Part shown: positions 38,701 through 48,138 of the stretch, piece after piece | How positions within the stretch are numbered: the stretch's first letter is position 1 | How the letters are laid out: each line of letters begins with the position of its first letter | From: Strongylocentrotus purpuratus | Lineage: Eukaryota > Echinodermata > Echinoidea > Camarodonta > Strongylocentrotidae | NCBI RefSeq assembly: GCF_000002235.5 | Contig: NW_022145545.1 | Coordinates: forward strand, 933,501 to 997,500 | DNA: 64,000 nt | Reading direction: 5' to 3' | The notes under the pieces: generated by a model | Databases searched by the model: none | Seen by the model: the letters and a program-made list of their open reading frames with translations, nothing else | Told to the model about the DNA's origin: nothing | Position numbers and translations under genes: made by a program

Positions 38701-41262
38701 AGACATTGCCATAATTTACAATTACACAAATAAAATCTTCAGAATTCCATGATTAATAAGAGATTTTGTAAGACAATTATATTTTCAAGATTTAATTCTA
38801 ATATATACTGTAGTGTGCCTCATAATTGTGTTCTAGATCGATTGCACATTATAAATGACCAAAGGGGTATTGTACATGAAGTTTGTCCCAATTGACAACA
38901 CATGTATTGTACTTACAGTATGAAGATATTGTATACAAATAAATGTATGAAAGTATATCAACCAGCCAAAATTTTGTTTTAGATGTTGAAGATGAAATTC
39001 CTACATACATGACATGTACTGTACATGTACAGACAGTTAACATTAAAATAACAACTAAATTATTCATACCCTTACCAAGTTTCATTTCATATTTTTTCAA
39101 GGATATGAAAATTTGATTTGTCCAGATTTACGTTCTTGAGATCAATGTTACATCTAAAGGTATTTAAACAAAGGCCTTAATTAAACCAGTGCACCTGTCA
39201 TTCTCGAGTTACAAAAAACATAAAAAACATCAATTTTACCAAGGGTATGGATGATTTAGTTGTTAACTGTACATGTACAGGAACAAGACTTGGAATTTTG
39301 TAAAGTTTTCTCACATCAAATTTAAGTACACACAATTTTTTTCTCCAATTCACTGTATTGAAGTAAAAGTATTATTAATTAGTGAAAAGGAATTCAATTT
39401 AAAAATGGGAAGCAAAAGGGCCAACAAAGGCTTGCTGAGCCTTGCTCCTCGAATATCCTAGCAAAAAATCATTTTGAAAGATGATCTTTAAGAGAAAATT
39501 GTAGGATTTTCCATGGGATGTAATTCAGTTTCTTATCGTTCTTCATAAACATTAATCAAACTTTTTTCATATATGCAACGTATTCAATGTAACTACACGT
39601 ACATGTACATGTGTCAATAAATGTAACACATCTGACAAAAGCATGGAAATCTAATCAATTTTTATTTGCTCGACCTTTTTTCTGAACTAGAAATCTACAA
39701 AATAATATAAACCTACATGTACATTGTACATAATGGACCAGTATATCTTTATAGTACAGGGCCCTTTAGTTTTACAGCTCAAACCACATGCATCTGACCA
39801 AAATTTTAACTACTGTACTAAAAAGAAATATATAGGCCTACCAGGGTTGGCCAGTATAAAGGACTGGAGTGGAAACACTGAGCGGTAACTACCGCCTAGC
39901 AAAATGTTTTAAAAAAGAAGGAACTACTCCGAAAACAATATTTTAAACAAGAAAAAACCATAGCCCTAACATATTTAAAGTTTTAAACTTTGTCCATTTC
40001 CGCCAAATTTGAATTTGTAAAAAGTATCTAGACTACATCAGTAGTATGAATTTCAGACAACTCGCCCTGGACAACTCGACACAATACCCTGGACATCTCG
40101 CCACAATACCCTGGACAACTCGCTACGGCGAGTTGTCCAGGGTGGGGTGCCTTTTCGGACAGCTCGCCACACTTTTTTCCCCTCATGATTTCTAGATCTA
40201 AAATCCCTCATCTTAGATGAAATTGTCATTTTATGTATTCATTATTCTTTTATAAACACAGTGAGGGATAGAAATCATGAGGGGGAAAAGTGTGACGAGC
40301 TGTTCAAAAAGGCACCCCACCCTGGACAACTCGACCGTGGCGATTTGTCCAGGGTATTGTGTCAAGCTGTCTTTGTGGCAAGTTGTCTGGACTCCTAAAT
40401 GTACATGTAAACCCTGCACTTGGATGTACGAGTATAAATTTTGGTGTTGGAAAAATCGGGGTTAAGTTTTCTCTAAAAGAGGATCTGAGACATTACGGTA
40501 GATAACTTCACACAGGCGCGCACCCGTCCGCAACCCACCATCTGTATGCACTTGTCTTGTGTAGGGGTTTGCAGTGAAACCTGTGAAAAAGTGTATAGAT
40601 CTACTATATCAACGTTTTCCTGAAAAATACTCCAAAAATAAAAATAAAATTGACACAAAACAGGTAATAAACATAACAAATTTTAAGTTTTAACTCATGA
40701 TCTTTATTTGGACATTTAGACCTAGATCTAGGCTAGGGTTTTGGGTATGTTTTAGAGGGTCTAGGGTATCTCCACGCCGGCGTTACTTACACTTGTTACA
40801 GGTCAAATTTTGGATAGGTTTCTGAACAAGCGCCGAAAAATCAACTGACATCAATTTTGACTTTGTCAAACTTGCGTTCCGACTTCAGTATGGCCTGATC
40901 TTCTACTAGCATGACTAACTTTATCACTAGACTACTTAGTACTTGACTCTAGGACTAGAGTAGAGGCTGAATACTTACTGGTGTCTCTTGAACCCTTCAG
41001 CACCAGCTGCAACATAGAAATGGTTATTTTCAATGCCTCCTAAGTCCGAAATTGTATTCCTGCCAGTTGGTGTAAACACTCGTCTCACTGCCCCACCATT
41101 TCTCGCCTTCACTCTTGCTGTGACGAGCTCAATAAATGAGTCCCAGTTTTTAACTTGACGTGGGTTGACAACAACCTTTTTGCACTGAAAGTTCGTATCT
41201 CCATTCCGATACACATATATGCTTTTGGCTGGCGTTGATTGAAGAGTTGTCCCAGATGCCAT
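16835..41262 (-). CDS. DCDC2: Doublecortin domain-containing protein 2 (DCDC2) orthologue; complete, 11 exons, 936 aa
   Basis: Eleven phase-compatible exons total 2811 nt. Doublecortin domain 1 lies at about residues 13-100 (KSIYVYRNGD through HFYVAAGAEGFKR) and domain 2 at about 150-230 (VFRNGDANSPAVKILFTK through FYVASGRENFKKVPY). The linker VKHSRLKVSARCKR matches the human VIHSRINVSARFRK region. A Lys/Ser-rich segment (244-351) follows. Then DPEGVFKAKEERNETKGAAE and LPIDQVAAEEVEEEEDL are clearly collinear with human DCDC2 (DEGIFKAGAERSETRGAAE, VPVDQ). After an acidic segment (399-486) comes a 450-residue proline-rich repetitive tail absent from the 476-aa human protein. Family knowledge: DCDC2 binds microtubules, localises to the ciliary axoneme and affects cilium length and Wnt signalling. 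The start MASGTTL has a good accATGg context. The whole model is inferred from genomic DNA only. Confidence 0.93.
18996..19138. mobile_element. MITE, foldback, gggcccgtttcataaaac ends
   Basis: gggcccgtttcataaaactt at the left is inverted at the right as aagttttatgaaacgggccc, with an inner tgattggctgag core. It lies in DCDC2 intron 10. Size about 143 bp. Confidence 0.9.
20114..20364. mobile_element. Mariner-type MITE with 37-bp TIRs and TA target duplication
   Basis: cagtgcgtcccagaaaaaaa then gaaaccgagaattatc at the left is inverted at the right (gataattctcggtttcg, tctgggacgcactg). Both ends are flanked by TA. The 251 bp and TA target site point to a Tc1/mariner deletion derivative. Confidence 0.92.
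22023..22285 (-). CDS. DCDC2: DCDC2 exon 10 (acidic segment)
   Basis: 263 nt, acceptor ttcctag and donor gtgggt. It encodes LGDNEDDKPEPPKESVDLVG, then an Asp/Gly run (NGGDDDEGGDVGVGDD) and EEKNEEDQ. The encoding DNA is a near-microsatellite of gat/ggt. Confidence 0.88.
22436..22640. repeat. Dispersed repeat (aataataat...tagcgcccgata...aaagcgcttcacag)
   Basis: Starts with an aataataataat tract and holds a gtagcgcc / aagcgcttcaca core of a kind I know from marine invertebrate dispersed repeats. It lies between DCDC2 exons 9 and 10. The class is not assigned. Confidence 0.4.
22662..22802 (-). CDS. DCDC2: DCDC2 exon 9 (conserved C-terminal motif)
   Basis: 141 nt, acceptor tcctgtag and donor gtaaat. 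It encodes DPEGVFKAKEERNETKGAAE then VQDTVETAIDLPIDQVAAEE, the segment that distinguishes DCDC2 from other doublecortin proteins. Confidence 0.93.
22803..26570. other. DCDC2 intron 8
   Basis: Apart from the SINE-like copy at 23520-23700, no exon was recognised. It includes a short acatgtacatgtacat run near 24424. Confidence 0.5.
23520..23700. repeat. SINE-like repeat, copy A
   Basis: Shares aaatgggtacctggcag, ttccttgaaatgct, aagcgcc/gagcgcc and atggcagcc with 32885-33062 in the same orientation, and both end in (tta/att)-rich tails. In DCDC2 intron 8. A 5' extension at 23400-23520 holds an inverted ccttagatcaagat pair. Confidence 0.75.
26571..26775 (-). CDS. DCDC2: DCDC2 exon 8 (PSK repeats, basic)
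   Basis: 205 nt, acceptor ttgacag and donor gtaagt. It encodes EQKKSKPSKPSKPSKPSKSS, then KIKKEKSPEQKEAEE and KENALDYSD. Low complexity and Lys-rich. Confidence 0.88.
27208..27331 (-). CDS. DCDC2: DCDC2 exon 7 (SK-rich repeats)
   Basis: 124 nt, acceptor cgtccatag and donor gtgagt. It encodes PALVRRRITRLSKDSKASKA then SKESKESQESRESKESKPAQ, a tandem SKE/SKA tripeptide run, probably disordered and open to phosphorylation. Confidence 0.88.
27745..27885 (-). CDS. DCDC2: DCDC2 exon 6 (doublecortin domain 2, second half)
   Basis: 141 nt, acceptor cctccag and donor gtaaga. It encodes LHSLDGRQLHGPEEFEDHEF then YVASGRENFKKVPYPKD. The upstream intron flank is a (GA)n tract. Confidence 0.94.
28030..28140. 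repeat. (GAGAGG)n/(GA)n microsatellite
   Basis: Purine-only run in DCDC2 intron 5, just upstream of exon 6. Confidence 0.9.
28649..29046. mobile_element. Small TIR element with G-run interior
   Basis: caggggcgtacgtagg at the left and cctgcgtacgcccctg at the right, flanked by ctgctgct on both sides, a likely 8-bp target duplication. The interior is homopolymer G, T and C tracts. Its ends are related to the elements at 120-822 and 61851-62151. Confidence 0.8.
29665..29760. repeat. (GA)n microsatellite
   Basis: gagata/gaga run in DCDC2 intron 5. Similar runs lie at 30508-30600 and 27965-28140 in the same part of the gene. Confidence 0.9.
30047..30178 (-). CDS. DCDC2: DCDC2 exon 5 (doublecortin domain 2, first half)
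   Basis: 132 nt, acceptor attttcag and donor gtaagc. It encodes VFRNGDANSPAVKILFTKFM and on to EVTRKVNIMTGAVWK, the standard DCX core. Confidence 0.94.
30508..30602. repeat. (GA)n microsatellite
   Basis: Purine run immediately downstream of DCDC2 exon 4. Confidence 0.9.
30635..30729 (-). CDS. DCDC2: DCDC2 exon 4 (inter-domain linker)
   Basis: 95 nt, acceptor gtattcag and donor gtaagt. It encodes LPPIIRPVKHSRLKVSARCK then RAAIAVGSKVI, the linker and first strand leading into doublecortin domain 2. Confidence 0.9.
32544..32683. mobile_element. MITE, near-palindrome with ccatggtaa arms
   Basis: ccttataaaaaagaaccatgg at the left is inverted at the right as ccatggtacttttttataagg. The inner arms aaattaccatccaccat / atggtggatggtaattt form a second inverted pair. 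About 140 bp in DCDC2 intron 3. Confidence 0.92.
32885..33062. repeat. SINE-like repeat, copy B
   Basis: Same family and orientation as 23520-23700: tgtaaatgggtacctggcag, ttccttgaaatgctaaagcg, atggcagccgtgctaaagc, ending in an attatta tail. Confidence 0.75.
37283..37309 (-). CDS. DCDC2: DCDC2 exon 3 (27-nt microexon)
   Basis: 27 nt between acceptor cgtttgcag and donor gtatgt, phase 0 at both ends. It encodes SDPLDPAVK. Since both neighbours are phase 0, it could be skipped without breaking the frame. The call rests on the splice sites and phase alone. Confidence 0.6.
38614..38659 (-). CDS. DCDC2: DCDC2 exon 2
   Basis: 46 nt, acceptor ttctatcag and donor gtaagt. The split codon CA+G gives Gln. 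It encodes QYNKITTLTPQKTRLS, aligned with the short stretch after FKKL in human DCDC2. Confidence 0.8.
40055..40396. mobile_element. Foldback element with ~145-bp arms (gacaactcgcc motif)
   Basis: The left arm holds repeated ccctggacaactcg motifs, then ggtggggtgcc and acttttttcccctcatgatt. The right arm is the inverse: aatcatgagggggaaaagt, ggcaccccaccctggacaac, ccagggtattgtgtc. The loop is about 40195-40265. In DCDC2 intron 1, about 600 bp downstream of exon 1. Confidence 0.9.
40979..41262 (-). CDS. DCDC2: DCDC2 exon 1 (doublecortin domain 1)
   Basis: 284 nt. ATG complements 41260-41262 and the donor gtaagt follows AGACACCA. It encodes 94 residues covering nearly all of DCX domain 1. Confidence 0.94.
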
Positions 41263-41871
41263 GGTGAAAATTAAAGTCTGAACGACCACTAATTTGGCCG
41301 ACAGAAAAAATTAAAAAGTTGTAGACTCTAGGTTAGTGCCTCGGATCGGATCTCTTCACATTCAGCAGCAATTAACTTCAGCGGCGATCGATGAACTACG
41401 CCCGCCTGTAGAGCAGGGTCCTGTAACATGTGCAAACTCACTCTCACTTCTCGAGCTTCTTCGGAACACCTCTGCAAACATCAAACATCACCAGTTCTGG
41501 TGAACATCTTAACTGCATCTTGCTGTTTCATATTCTTGATGAAGATTTTTTCAAATGTGTTTGTCTTTCTCACTCATTGCAGGTCGAAAATATTTTAGTT
41601 TTGTTTGCGGTTTGTCGTGGTTTCTTGTGTTCTTGCGGCAGTTTTGTTGCGTGCATGAATTGATCGCGAGAGTACGTCAGCAATGCATGATGGGACGACC
41701 TGTTTACAAAGCGTGCGTGTCAACATCTATGTTGTCCATAGTAACCGTATTGAAGAGCTGACAAGCCGATGGATGTGAGCTGTATCGCACGCACTCTTGT
41801 TCTCAACAATAGGCCGAGTATACAAACTAAATCAAGCTGTCTTTTGCCCAATAAACTATACTTTTGTTTGA
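41263..41871 (-). promoter_or_regulatory. DCDC2: DCDC2 5' UTR and promoter region
   Basis: This stretch lies upstream of the DCDC2 ATG and is free of recognised repeats. It contains an X-box-like site at 41731-41745. No TATA box was recognised. Confidence 0.4.
41731..41745. promoter_or_regulatory. RFX X-box-like motif upstream of DCDC2
   Basis: gttgtccatagtaac fits the degenerate RFX consensus RYYNYY-N(1-3)-RRNRAC with a 3-base spacer. It lies about 470 bp upstream of the DCDC2 start codon. RFX factors are the known activators of ciliary genes, and DCDC2 is a cilium protein. One half-site is not the optimal GTTGCC. Confidence 0.45.
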
Positions 41872-44402
41872 CTAATGCCTTGGTCACAAATACCCTTACG
41901 GGCTGCTACGAACGCCGTACGAACGATTTTCAGACCATTTCTTAAGATCTTCTTAAGGCGGCCGTACGAAACAAGCGCTCGTAGACCGTTCGTAGACCGT
42001 TCGTAAGAACGCAGATTGGTCGATGGTCTTGTCCAAGATTTTTTTTAACATCGTACGAAACCCTCTCTTCGTAAGGCGGCAGTACGAACGCCGTAATTAC
42101 ATCGTAAGAACCACGCAAGATCTTTGTACATTTCGTAGGGTCGAGGGACAATTTTAGAAGCTTCAAATTATTACGATGACCGTAAGAACGCCTCAAGTTG
42201 TTCATAGAGGGCTCTTACGGCGTTCGTAAGAACGCCTTACGATCGGAGATTCTTGTGGTATTCGTACGAATGACTCCTGGCGTTCGTAAGAAGTTCGTAA
42301 GGTGCTCGTAAGGTGTACGTACACAATTTATGCAATTTTTGAGTTTTAACGGTTATAAAGCCTCACTCTGTTCATAGTGTTCGTCGAGGGTGTATCTCCT
42401 GTCGAAGAAATATGGGACCAAAGGGGAAATCTGTTAGAGGAAAGAGATGAGGAGGAAGGAGAAAGAGGAGGAGAGTGGCAACAGCAATATCAAGCAGAGG
42501 CGCCGGAAGTGGGGGGGGGGGGGAGGAGCAGGGGGCATTCGCCCCCCTCCCACCCCTATAAAAAAAAACAGTAAAGGAGTATAGATGGTTTGTATTTTTT
42601 AACCAAACTTAATTTAATTTAATTAAATTAAATTATATTCCATTCAAAGAAAAGGAAAGTTAATAGGGATTAAATTTCGTACTAGTATACATTCCGCTTG
42701 CTCCTACATTTTATCAATGGATGTTTTTATAATATATGCGATTTGCGCATATCGTGGAAATATTGTAAGAGGATGGGAAAGTGTTTTTTTTAAATATTAT
42801 AGTGGTGAGAAGACATGAGCCCCTGAACACTGGCGTACTAATGGTCGGGGGTATTTCTAATTCGATACCAGTGATTAACAAACGTTGCTGAAATGACATG
42901 ATTTTCCGGTATTTTTTCTCAATTTTTTGGTAAATCCTATCTTTTTATTCGTTTGTTTGAAAATTACTAATTCCCAAATTAACAGCTGGGCATAAAAATA
43001 TGCTTATTTAGAAGCCTTCATGTTAGGGCCAGAACGGCGGGGCTCGGGGGTCGAGCCCCCCTCACTTTTTAAAAAAAGAGGAAAGGAAAGAAAGAGTGAG
43101 AACAAAATGTGTGACTTACCAATGTCACAAATGAGATATAAAAATATGCTCATCTGACCGTAATTGGATGCCGAAAAGCTTTGAGCTTCTAGGGGTTCTG
43201 CCCCCTGGACCCCACCAAGGGCCCTAAGGTGGGCCCCTGGATGCTCATCTGACCGTAATTGAATACCATAACCCCTGAGCTTTCGTGGGCTCTGCTCCGT
43301 GGAATCCCCGACAATTAGTGACCTGCCAGTGACACAAATAAGGTATCTAAATATGCTTATCTGACCGCAATTTAATGCCTAAAAACCATGACCTTCCGGG
43401 GGCTTAGTCCCTTGACCCCCGCCGGTGCAAAGCCCCCGGACCCCACGCCAATTTACGCTACGCTTGCTACACTCTAACCTGATCGTTAATACTCCACTTT
43501 GAAAAATGCTCCGTGGGGCCTGCATGTAACATGTAAGCCTAGGAGTGGTGGTGATGCAAATTTTCCTTCTGCCCCCCCCCCCTCCTCCAAACGATTTTGC
43601 TCACTACGCCACTGCCCCTGGAAGGTGAGCCCCCTGGATTTTTTGCCACCCCAATCCCAAACTGCTTTCGGCGCGCCTGATATCAAGAAATGATGGCCAT
43701 ATCGGAAGCGACCGGGAGGAGGCGGTGGAAGATGACGACGACGAGGAGGAGGGAGAACCATCAAGACGGCAGTTTGACGGCGATGAAGATGAGGTAACGG
43801 GGAAACTGATAAAGGAGAAGTAGTCCTATGACTTTGATGCCACCACAGAGCAAAAACTTATTGACTTCTTCGGTTAACATGACTGCTTTTATAATAAAGG
43901 AAGTAACAGATATGCTAACAGCAAGTTCAAGAAACACTTTATGGAGTTGCAGTTGCAGTTGTAGTCTTCTTGGCAATACTGTCATCGTGTAATATCAAAC
44001 TTTCAACAGTCATAGAATTTTCGACAGTATACGGCAGCGCTTTTTTGCAACCCGACCAAATAGGAAAAAATTCTTAAGCTCTTCTTACGAATGACTTGTG
44101 AATGCCGTGAGTTAAACGTACGACCACCTTACGAGAACAAAAACTCGTAAGATTGGCGTACGTCTGACGTAAGAAGAACACAAGGCGTTCTTACGAAAAC
44201 GTACGAACTCTGGGGCCATTGTATAACCGAAAATCACTTCGTTTCTCAAGAAGGTCTTGAGTTGTTCTTGCGAATAACACGGCGTTCGTACGAACTCCGT
44301 AAGAAGCACGTAAGAATATATGCCCCATCTGCGAATCTCTACGAACTCTGAAATTCGTAGGAACAGGGAGATTCGTACGAACATTTGTGACCGTAGCATT
44401 AG
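41872..44402. mobile_element. 2.5-kb TIR element rich in CGTACGAACG palindromes, with nested insertions
   Basis: ctaatgccttggtcacaaat at the left is inverted at the right as atttgtgaccgtagcattag. About 450 bp at the left and 350 bp at the right consist of short inverted and direct ttcgtaagaacg / cgtacgaac units. The middle carries at least one other element (42832-43616) and a G/C-run stretch near 42490-42560. No transposase frame was recognised. A 143-bp relative lies at 47996-48138. Confidence 0.8.
42832..43616. mobile_element. tggcgta-ended TIR element, copy A, nested in 41872-44402
   Basis: It starts ctggcgtactaatgg and ends tgctcactacgcca. It shares long blocks with 58539-59138, such as attcgataccagtgatt, gctgaaatgacatgatttt and aaaaatatgcttattta. 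The interior holds a degenerate internal repeat (catctgaccgtaatt recurs). No coding seen. Confidence 0.8.
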
Positions 44403-46480
44403 TAGAGCTTATTACAACAAGCTACAAGTTTGTACATGAAAACACGATTGGAGGGGTCGACTTATTGTGCATATAATATTTAACTGTTTCTGCGATAAAA
44501 TTAATGATGATGACAACAACAACTAGATCTATACTAATACAATAATATTAATGATAATGATATTTTAAAAAATAATAAAAACAGTAAATCCTAATAGTTA
44601 TTAAAAGAAATGATTACAATATTACTACTACTACTAGCAATTATAACAATGGTCGTCATCATGTGGCGGTCCGATGATATATACAACAATGCTAGAAGCA
44701 TTGGTGGTAGCAACGGAAATATCATTACAAAAGAGAACATAAACTAAAAAAAGCCAATTAAGGAGAAGAAGAAGAAGCGGAAGAAAAAGAAGAAGAAGAA
44801 GCGGAAGAAAAAGAAGCCGGAAAAAGAGAATAACAAGAAGAACAATAAAATAGGAAGGAAAACAAAGACAGAAGAAAACAGGTTGATGTGGAGAGTTCCT
44901 TTTGGGAAAATCATTTGTTCCCGTTTGACAAAATAATGCGATATATAAGCTTGTTCGTCTCATGTCGAGGGGAGGGGGGTGTCCCCCCCCCCCATAACAT
45001 GACTGTCTACGCACTCGCATCCAGAAAAAGCGTCGAAATGGTGTCTTTTTCACATAAAGTATACGGCGTCGTCGACAATTTCTTCAAAAAGGGGTGTTTT
45101 TTAAGCACTGATTGAGAATTAAAAACCAACCGAAAAATGGTACTTTTTTCAGGTTCACAAGTTTCGACGTCTTCTTACATACGCCATTAGGGTCCATTTC
45201 AGAGGTTGATGGACACGGGTGGGTAGCACTTGTATATGAGAGTGACCCCCCCCCCCTCCCTCCACATGCACGGGGGGGGGGGGGGTGTGTCTTATGGTCA
45301 CTTAACTTAAATGGCCATATTTCTTAGAATCTTATGCATCGAAAGGTCAAAGCATTTTGGCGAGTACATGCCTTGTTAACCAGACTTTGTGGCCGAATTT
45401 AAAAAGGTTTAAACTTAACGCATGGTTTAAACCCGTATTAACATAACACATGGTTTAAAATTAGCCAAGTTGCATTGCACGTACGTGTCTAATATTGGAC
45501 CTCTGGCCGTGTCGAGCTTATTTTGGTCTGATTTTAGACCATTGGTTATGTAATTGCAGATTTAAACCATTACATGGTTTGAATTTAAACCTCCTTTGTG
45601 AACTTGGGCCTATGTGTCCGGTAGGTCAGTTGATTTGAAACAGTAATTTGAATAAGTTTACATAAAATTAATATACAAAATCTTTCAAGAGTTATGTTAG
45701 ACAATAATTATTGTAAAGGACACATTTTTATGATGGTAAGTTATATGTGATGCATACTTTCATAAAATTCATTTAGGCAAAAGGAAAGACTTCATCTTTG
45801 GTAAGCCTCCAGACCAGCTAGGACACAACCCAATCATGCAAGAACTGCCGTAGCGTTTACGTATTTTATTCTACCGAGAGCGCGAATGCAATCGCAATAT
45901 ACAAAGAATTATGCTCTTAAAATTTGGTGCCCAGAAACTTCTTATTAATGACTAAAACGCTCTGCACAAAGTTGTTTACATGTATTGTGAGCGCACAGCG
46001 CAGTCAGTGACGCAACAATACATGCGCATCTGAAAACATGCGGCCTTATATCTAAAAGTTCGTTCAACCATGCAGGCATTGGCGTGACATGACAGCGCGT
46101 GGCAGACACTCGACGCGCGTAGTGGAACTAGGTCAGTATCATCATGACGTAATAAAACTTGATTATGACGTAATATTCACAAGCGCTAGTATTGTGACGC
46201 AATAGTCAGCTGGGATTGTCAACGGACTTTGCGGTTTCCAAGTGCGTGTCACATGCAATAAACACATAAATGTCTTGTAAGACAAATTACACGCCACAAA
46301 TATTATCTGTATCTATTAATTTTATTGACATGCCGAAAAATCGCACATCAGAAGAAAAAAAATTCTCTTGTCAAATGCTTATCTAATCACTGTAAGCAGC
46401 AACATCAGGGAAGAAAATTGTACGGAGAGATACAGAATTTGATTATTATAAATTCCTGATTAGTGTTCATTTTGTCATAG
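44403..46480. other. Intergenic DNA between the SVEP1-like gene and DCDC2
   Basis: AT-rich with a gaagaa/ggaaga purine tract (44760-44860), poly-C and poly-G runs near 44985 and 45247-45285, and a partly inverted gtttaaa-rich stretch (45370-45615, catggtttaaa / tttaaaccat). No gene recognised. Confidence 0.45.
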
Positions 46481-46484
46481 CATA

Positions 46485-46563
46485 GGGGTCTCGTGGTGTA
46501 ATGACTAATTCACTTGACTCTCAATTTAATTAATGATTGAGGGTTCGAATCCCAGCTCGATAC
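46485..46563 (+). repeat. tRNA-derived SINE head (tRNA-like, pol III boxes)
   Basis: tggtgtaatga resembles an A box and ggttcgaatccc is a perfect B box about 50 bp later. The intervening stem sequences do not pair into a good cloverleaf and a non-tRNA body follows, so this is a SINE or tRNA pseudogene rather than a functional tRNA. Confidence 0.6.
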
Positions 46564-46659
46564 TAACGTCCTTCGTTGAAGACAATAATTCACATTAACC
46601 ATTCTCCAGCCAGGTGAAATTGAGTATTTTTTGTATTTTTTTTTGTTGGTATTTTATTT

Positions 46660-47430
46660 ATTTAATCACGGTTAAAAAACCTGCTATCAGCTAGAAGCTG
46701 CTTTTCAGCAAGGCCGTGAACAACAATTGAACACAACAAGTAAACGAATACAAAATTATATACAAAAGAAATCATAAACATTATCATAACAACATAATAA
46801 GATGAAAACAAACAAAATGAATTAAAAATTACTTGGATAACAGAAACGATGGAGGGGGTGTATTATTTAAGAGAGGGATATAAGACGTGCGAATGTTCCC
46901 AGGCTATTTTCTAATCGGATGTTTGCCGGTAGGTTATTGAAAAGTTTTGTGGCTGAATAGAGAGGGCTCTTTCTGAGGTAATTTGTATGTGGTCGTGGCA
47001 GTTGAATTTGGCAATCGATATTACGTAACAGGTAGTTGTGTGATTTAAAATGGATCCGTGAGCATAGTGAGGGTGGGGCTATGTTATTAACTAATTTGAA
47101 TACAAGTAAAATTGACTCCTTATTCCATCTTTCATCGAGTTGATCGACATTTAGCGTGTTATACAAAGTGGCTCTATTGAAACGATTATTTACCTCTAAA
47201 ACGTACCTTAACGCTCTATATTCCGTAAAACTTGGAGACGATTTAGCTGGCTTTCATTGCCATTTCTCCAGACTGTACAACAATAGTCAAAGATTGGTTG
47301 AATTAACGATTTATACAAAAGGAGAGCAGTACTTCTCGGTATATAAAATCGGATGCGCTTATTTTTTAATTCGTTCATGTATTCATATGTCAATGTACTT
47401 GTCAATTGCTATATAGGGAAATAATAATTG
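46660..47430 (-). mobile_element. 5'-truncated LINE (CR1/jockey-like) with the reverse-transcriptase C-terminal region
   Basis: The minus strand encodes TALLLYKSLIQPIFDYCCTV then WRNGNESQLNRLQVLRNIER, the YxSLIxPxFDYxxxVW...LNRLQxxxxR signature after the RT domain. In a second frame it continues LNVDQLDERWNKESILLVFK and NNLPANIRLENSLGTF. One frameshift separates the two near 47165-47205. The 5' part is missing. Confidence 0.85.
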
Positions 47431-47995
47431 CAGGGCCCTCAGGAAGAACAGCGTTGATGATAATGATAATGAAAATGTTAATATTGATTCCATAAATAAA
47501 TGACTGAATACATCGACATATGAATACACGAACGAATACAAAAAAACATAAATACATACAGCCATATATACTCTACGTTTATATCTTCCAGGAAGGAACT
47601 ACATGTGCATTTAAACGCAACGCCAATATCGTATATTTTTAATATACAGTAAAACCTGATACTAAAGACCGTTCAAGGGAGACAAGAATTGTCTTTATGA
47701 GCAGGTGATCTTCATGTACAGGTTCACTTAGTATGTATTTCAATGAGAAACGATTTTCAAGGGAAACATAAAATATGGTCCTTCTATACAGATGGTCGTT
47801 GAAGCAGGTTTCACTGTACTACCTATATATTAACCAATGTTTTGTAGGACTACCTACTATGTTACATGTGGTGCACAACTTTTTGAATAATTTTACACAG
47901 CTTTACACACAAAAATTACAGTGTATGCACTTGGAGAGCAAAATAATTATTCTGTTGTATGTACTCATGTAAAGTGTTTTGAGCATGTTTATGTA

Positions 47996-48138
47996 AAGCT
48001 ACGGTCACAAAGGTTCGTACGAACGATGCGTTCGTACGAATCTCCCTGTTTTTCCATTGTCTTTCCGAATTTCCATTGTCTGAAAATCGTTCGTACGGCG
48101 TTCGTAGCAGTTCGTAATGGCATTTTTGACCGAGGCTT
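47996..48138. mobile_element. 143-bp MITE related to the 41872-44402 element
   Basis: aagctacggtcacaaa at the left is inverted at the right as tttttgaccgaggctt. The interior has gttcgtacgaacgatgcgttcgtacgaat-like palindromes and the shared aatctccctgttttt motif. Confidence 0.85.

Noticed and set aside
46485-46563. Functional tRNA gene
   Set aside because: The B box is perfect, but the acceptor and anticodon stems do not pair well and a SINE-like body follows.
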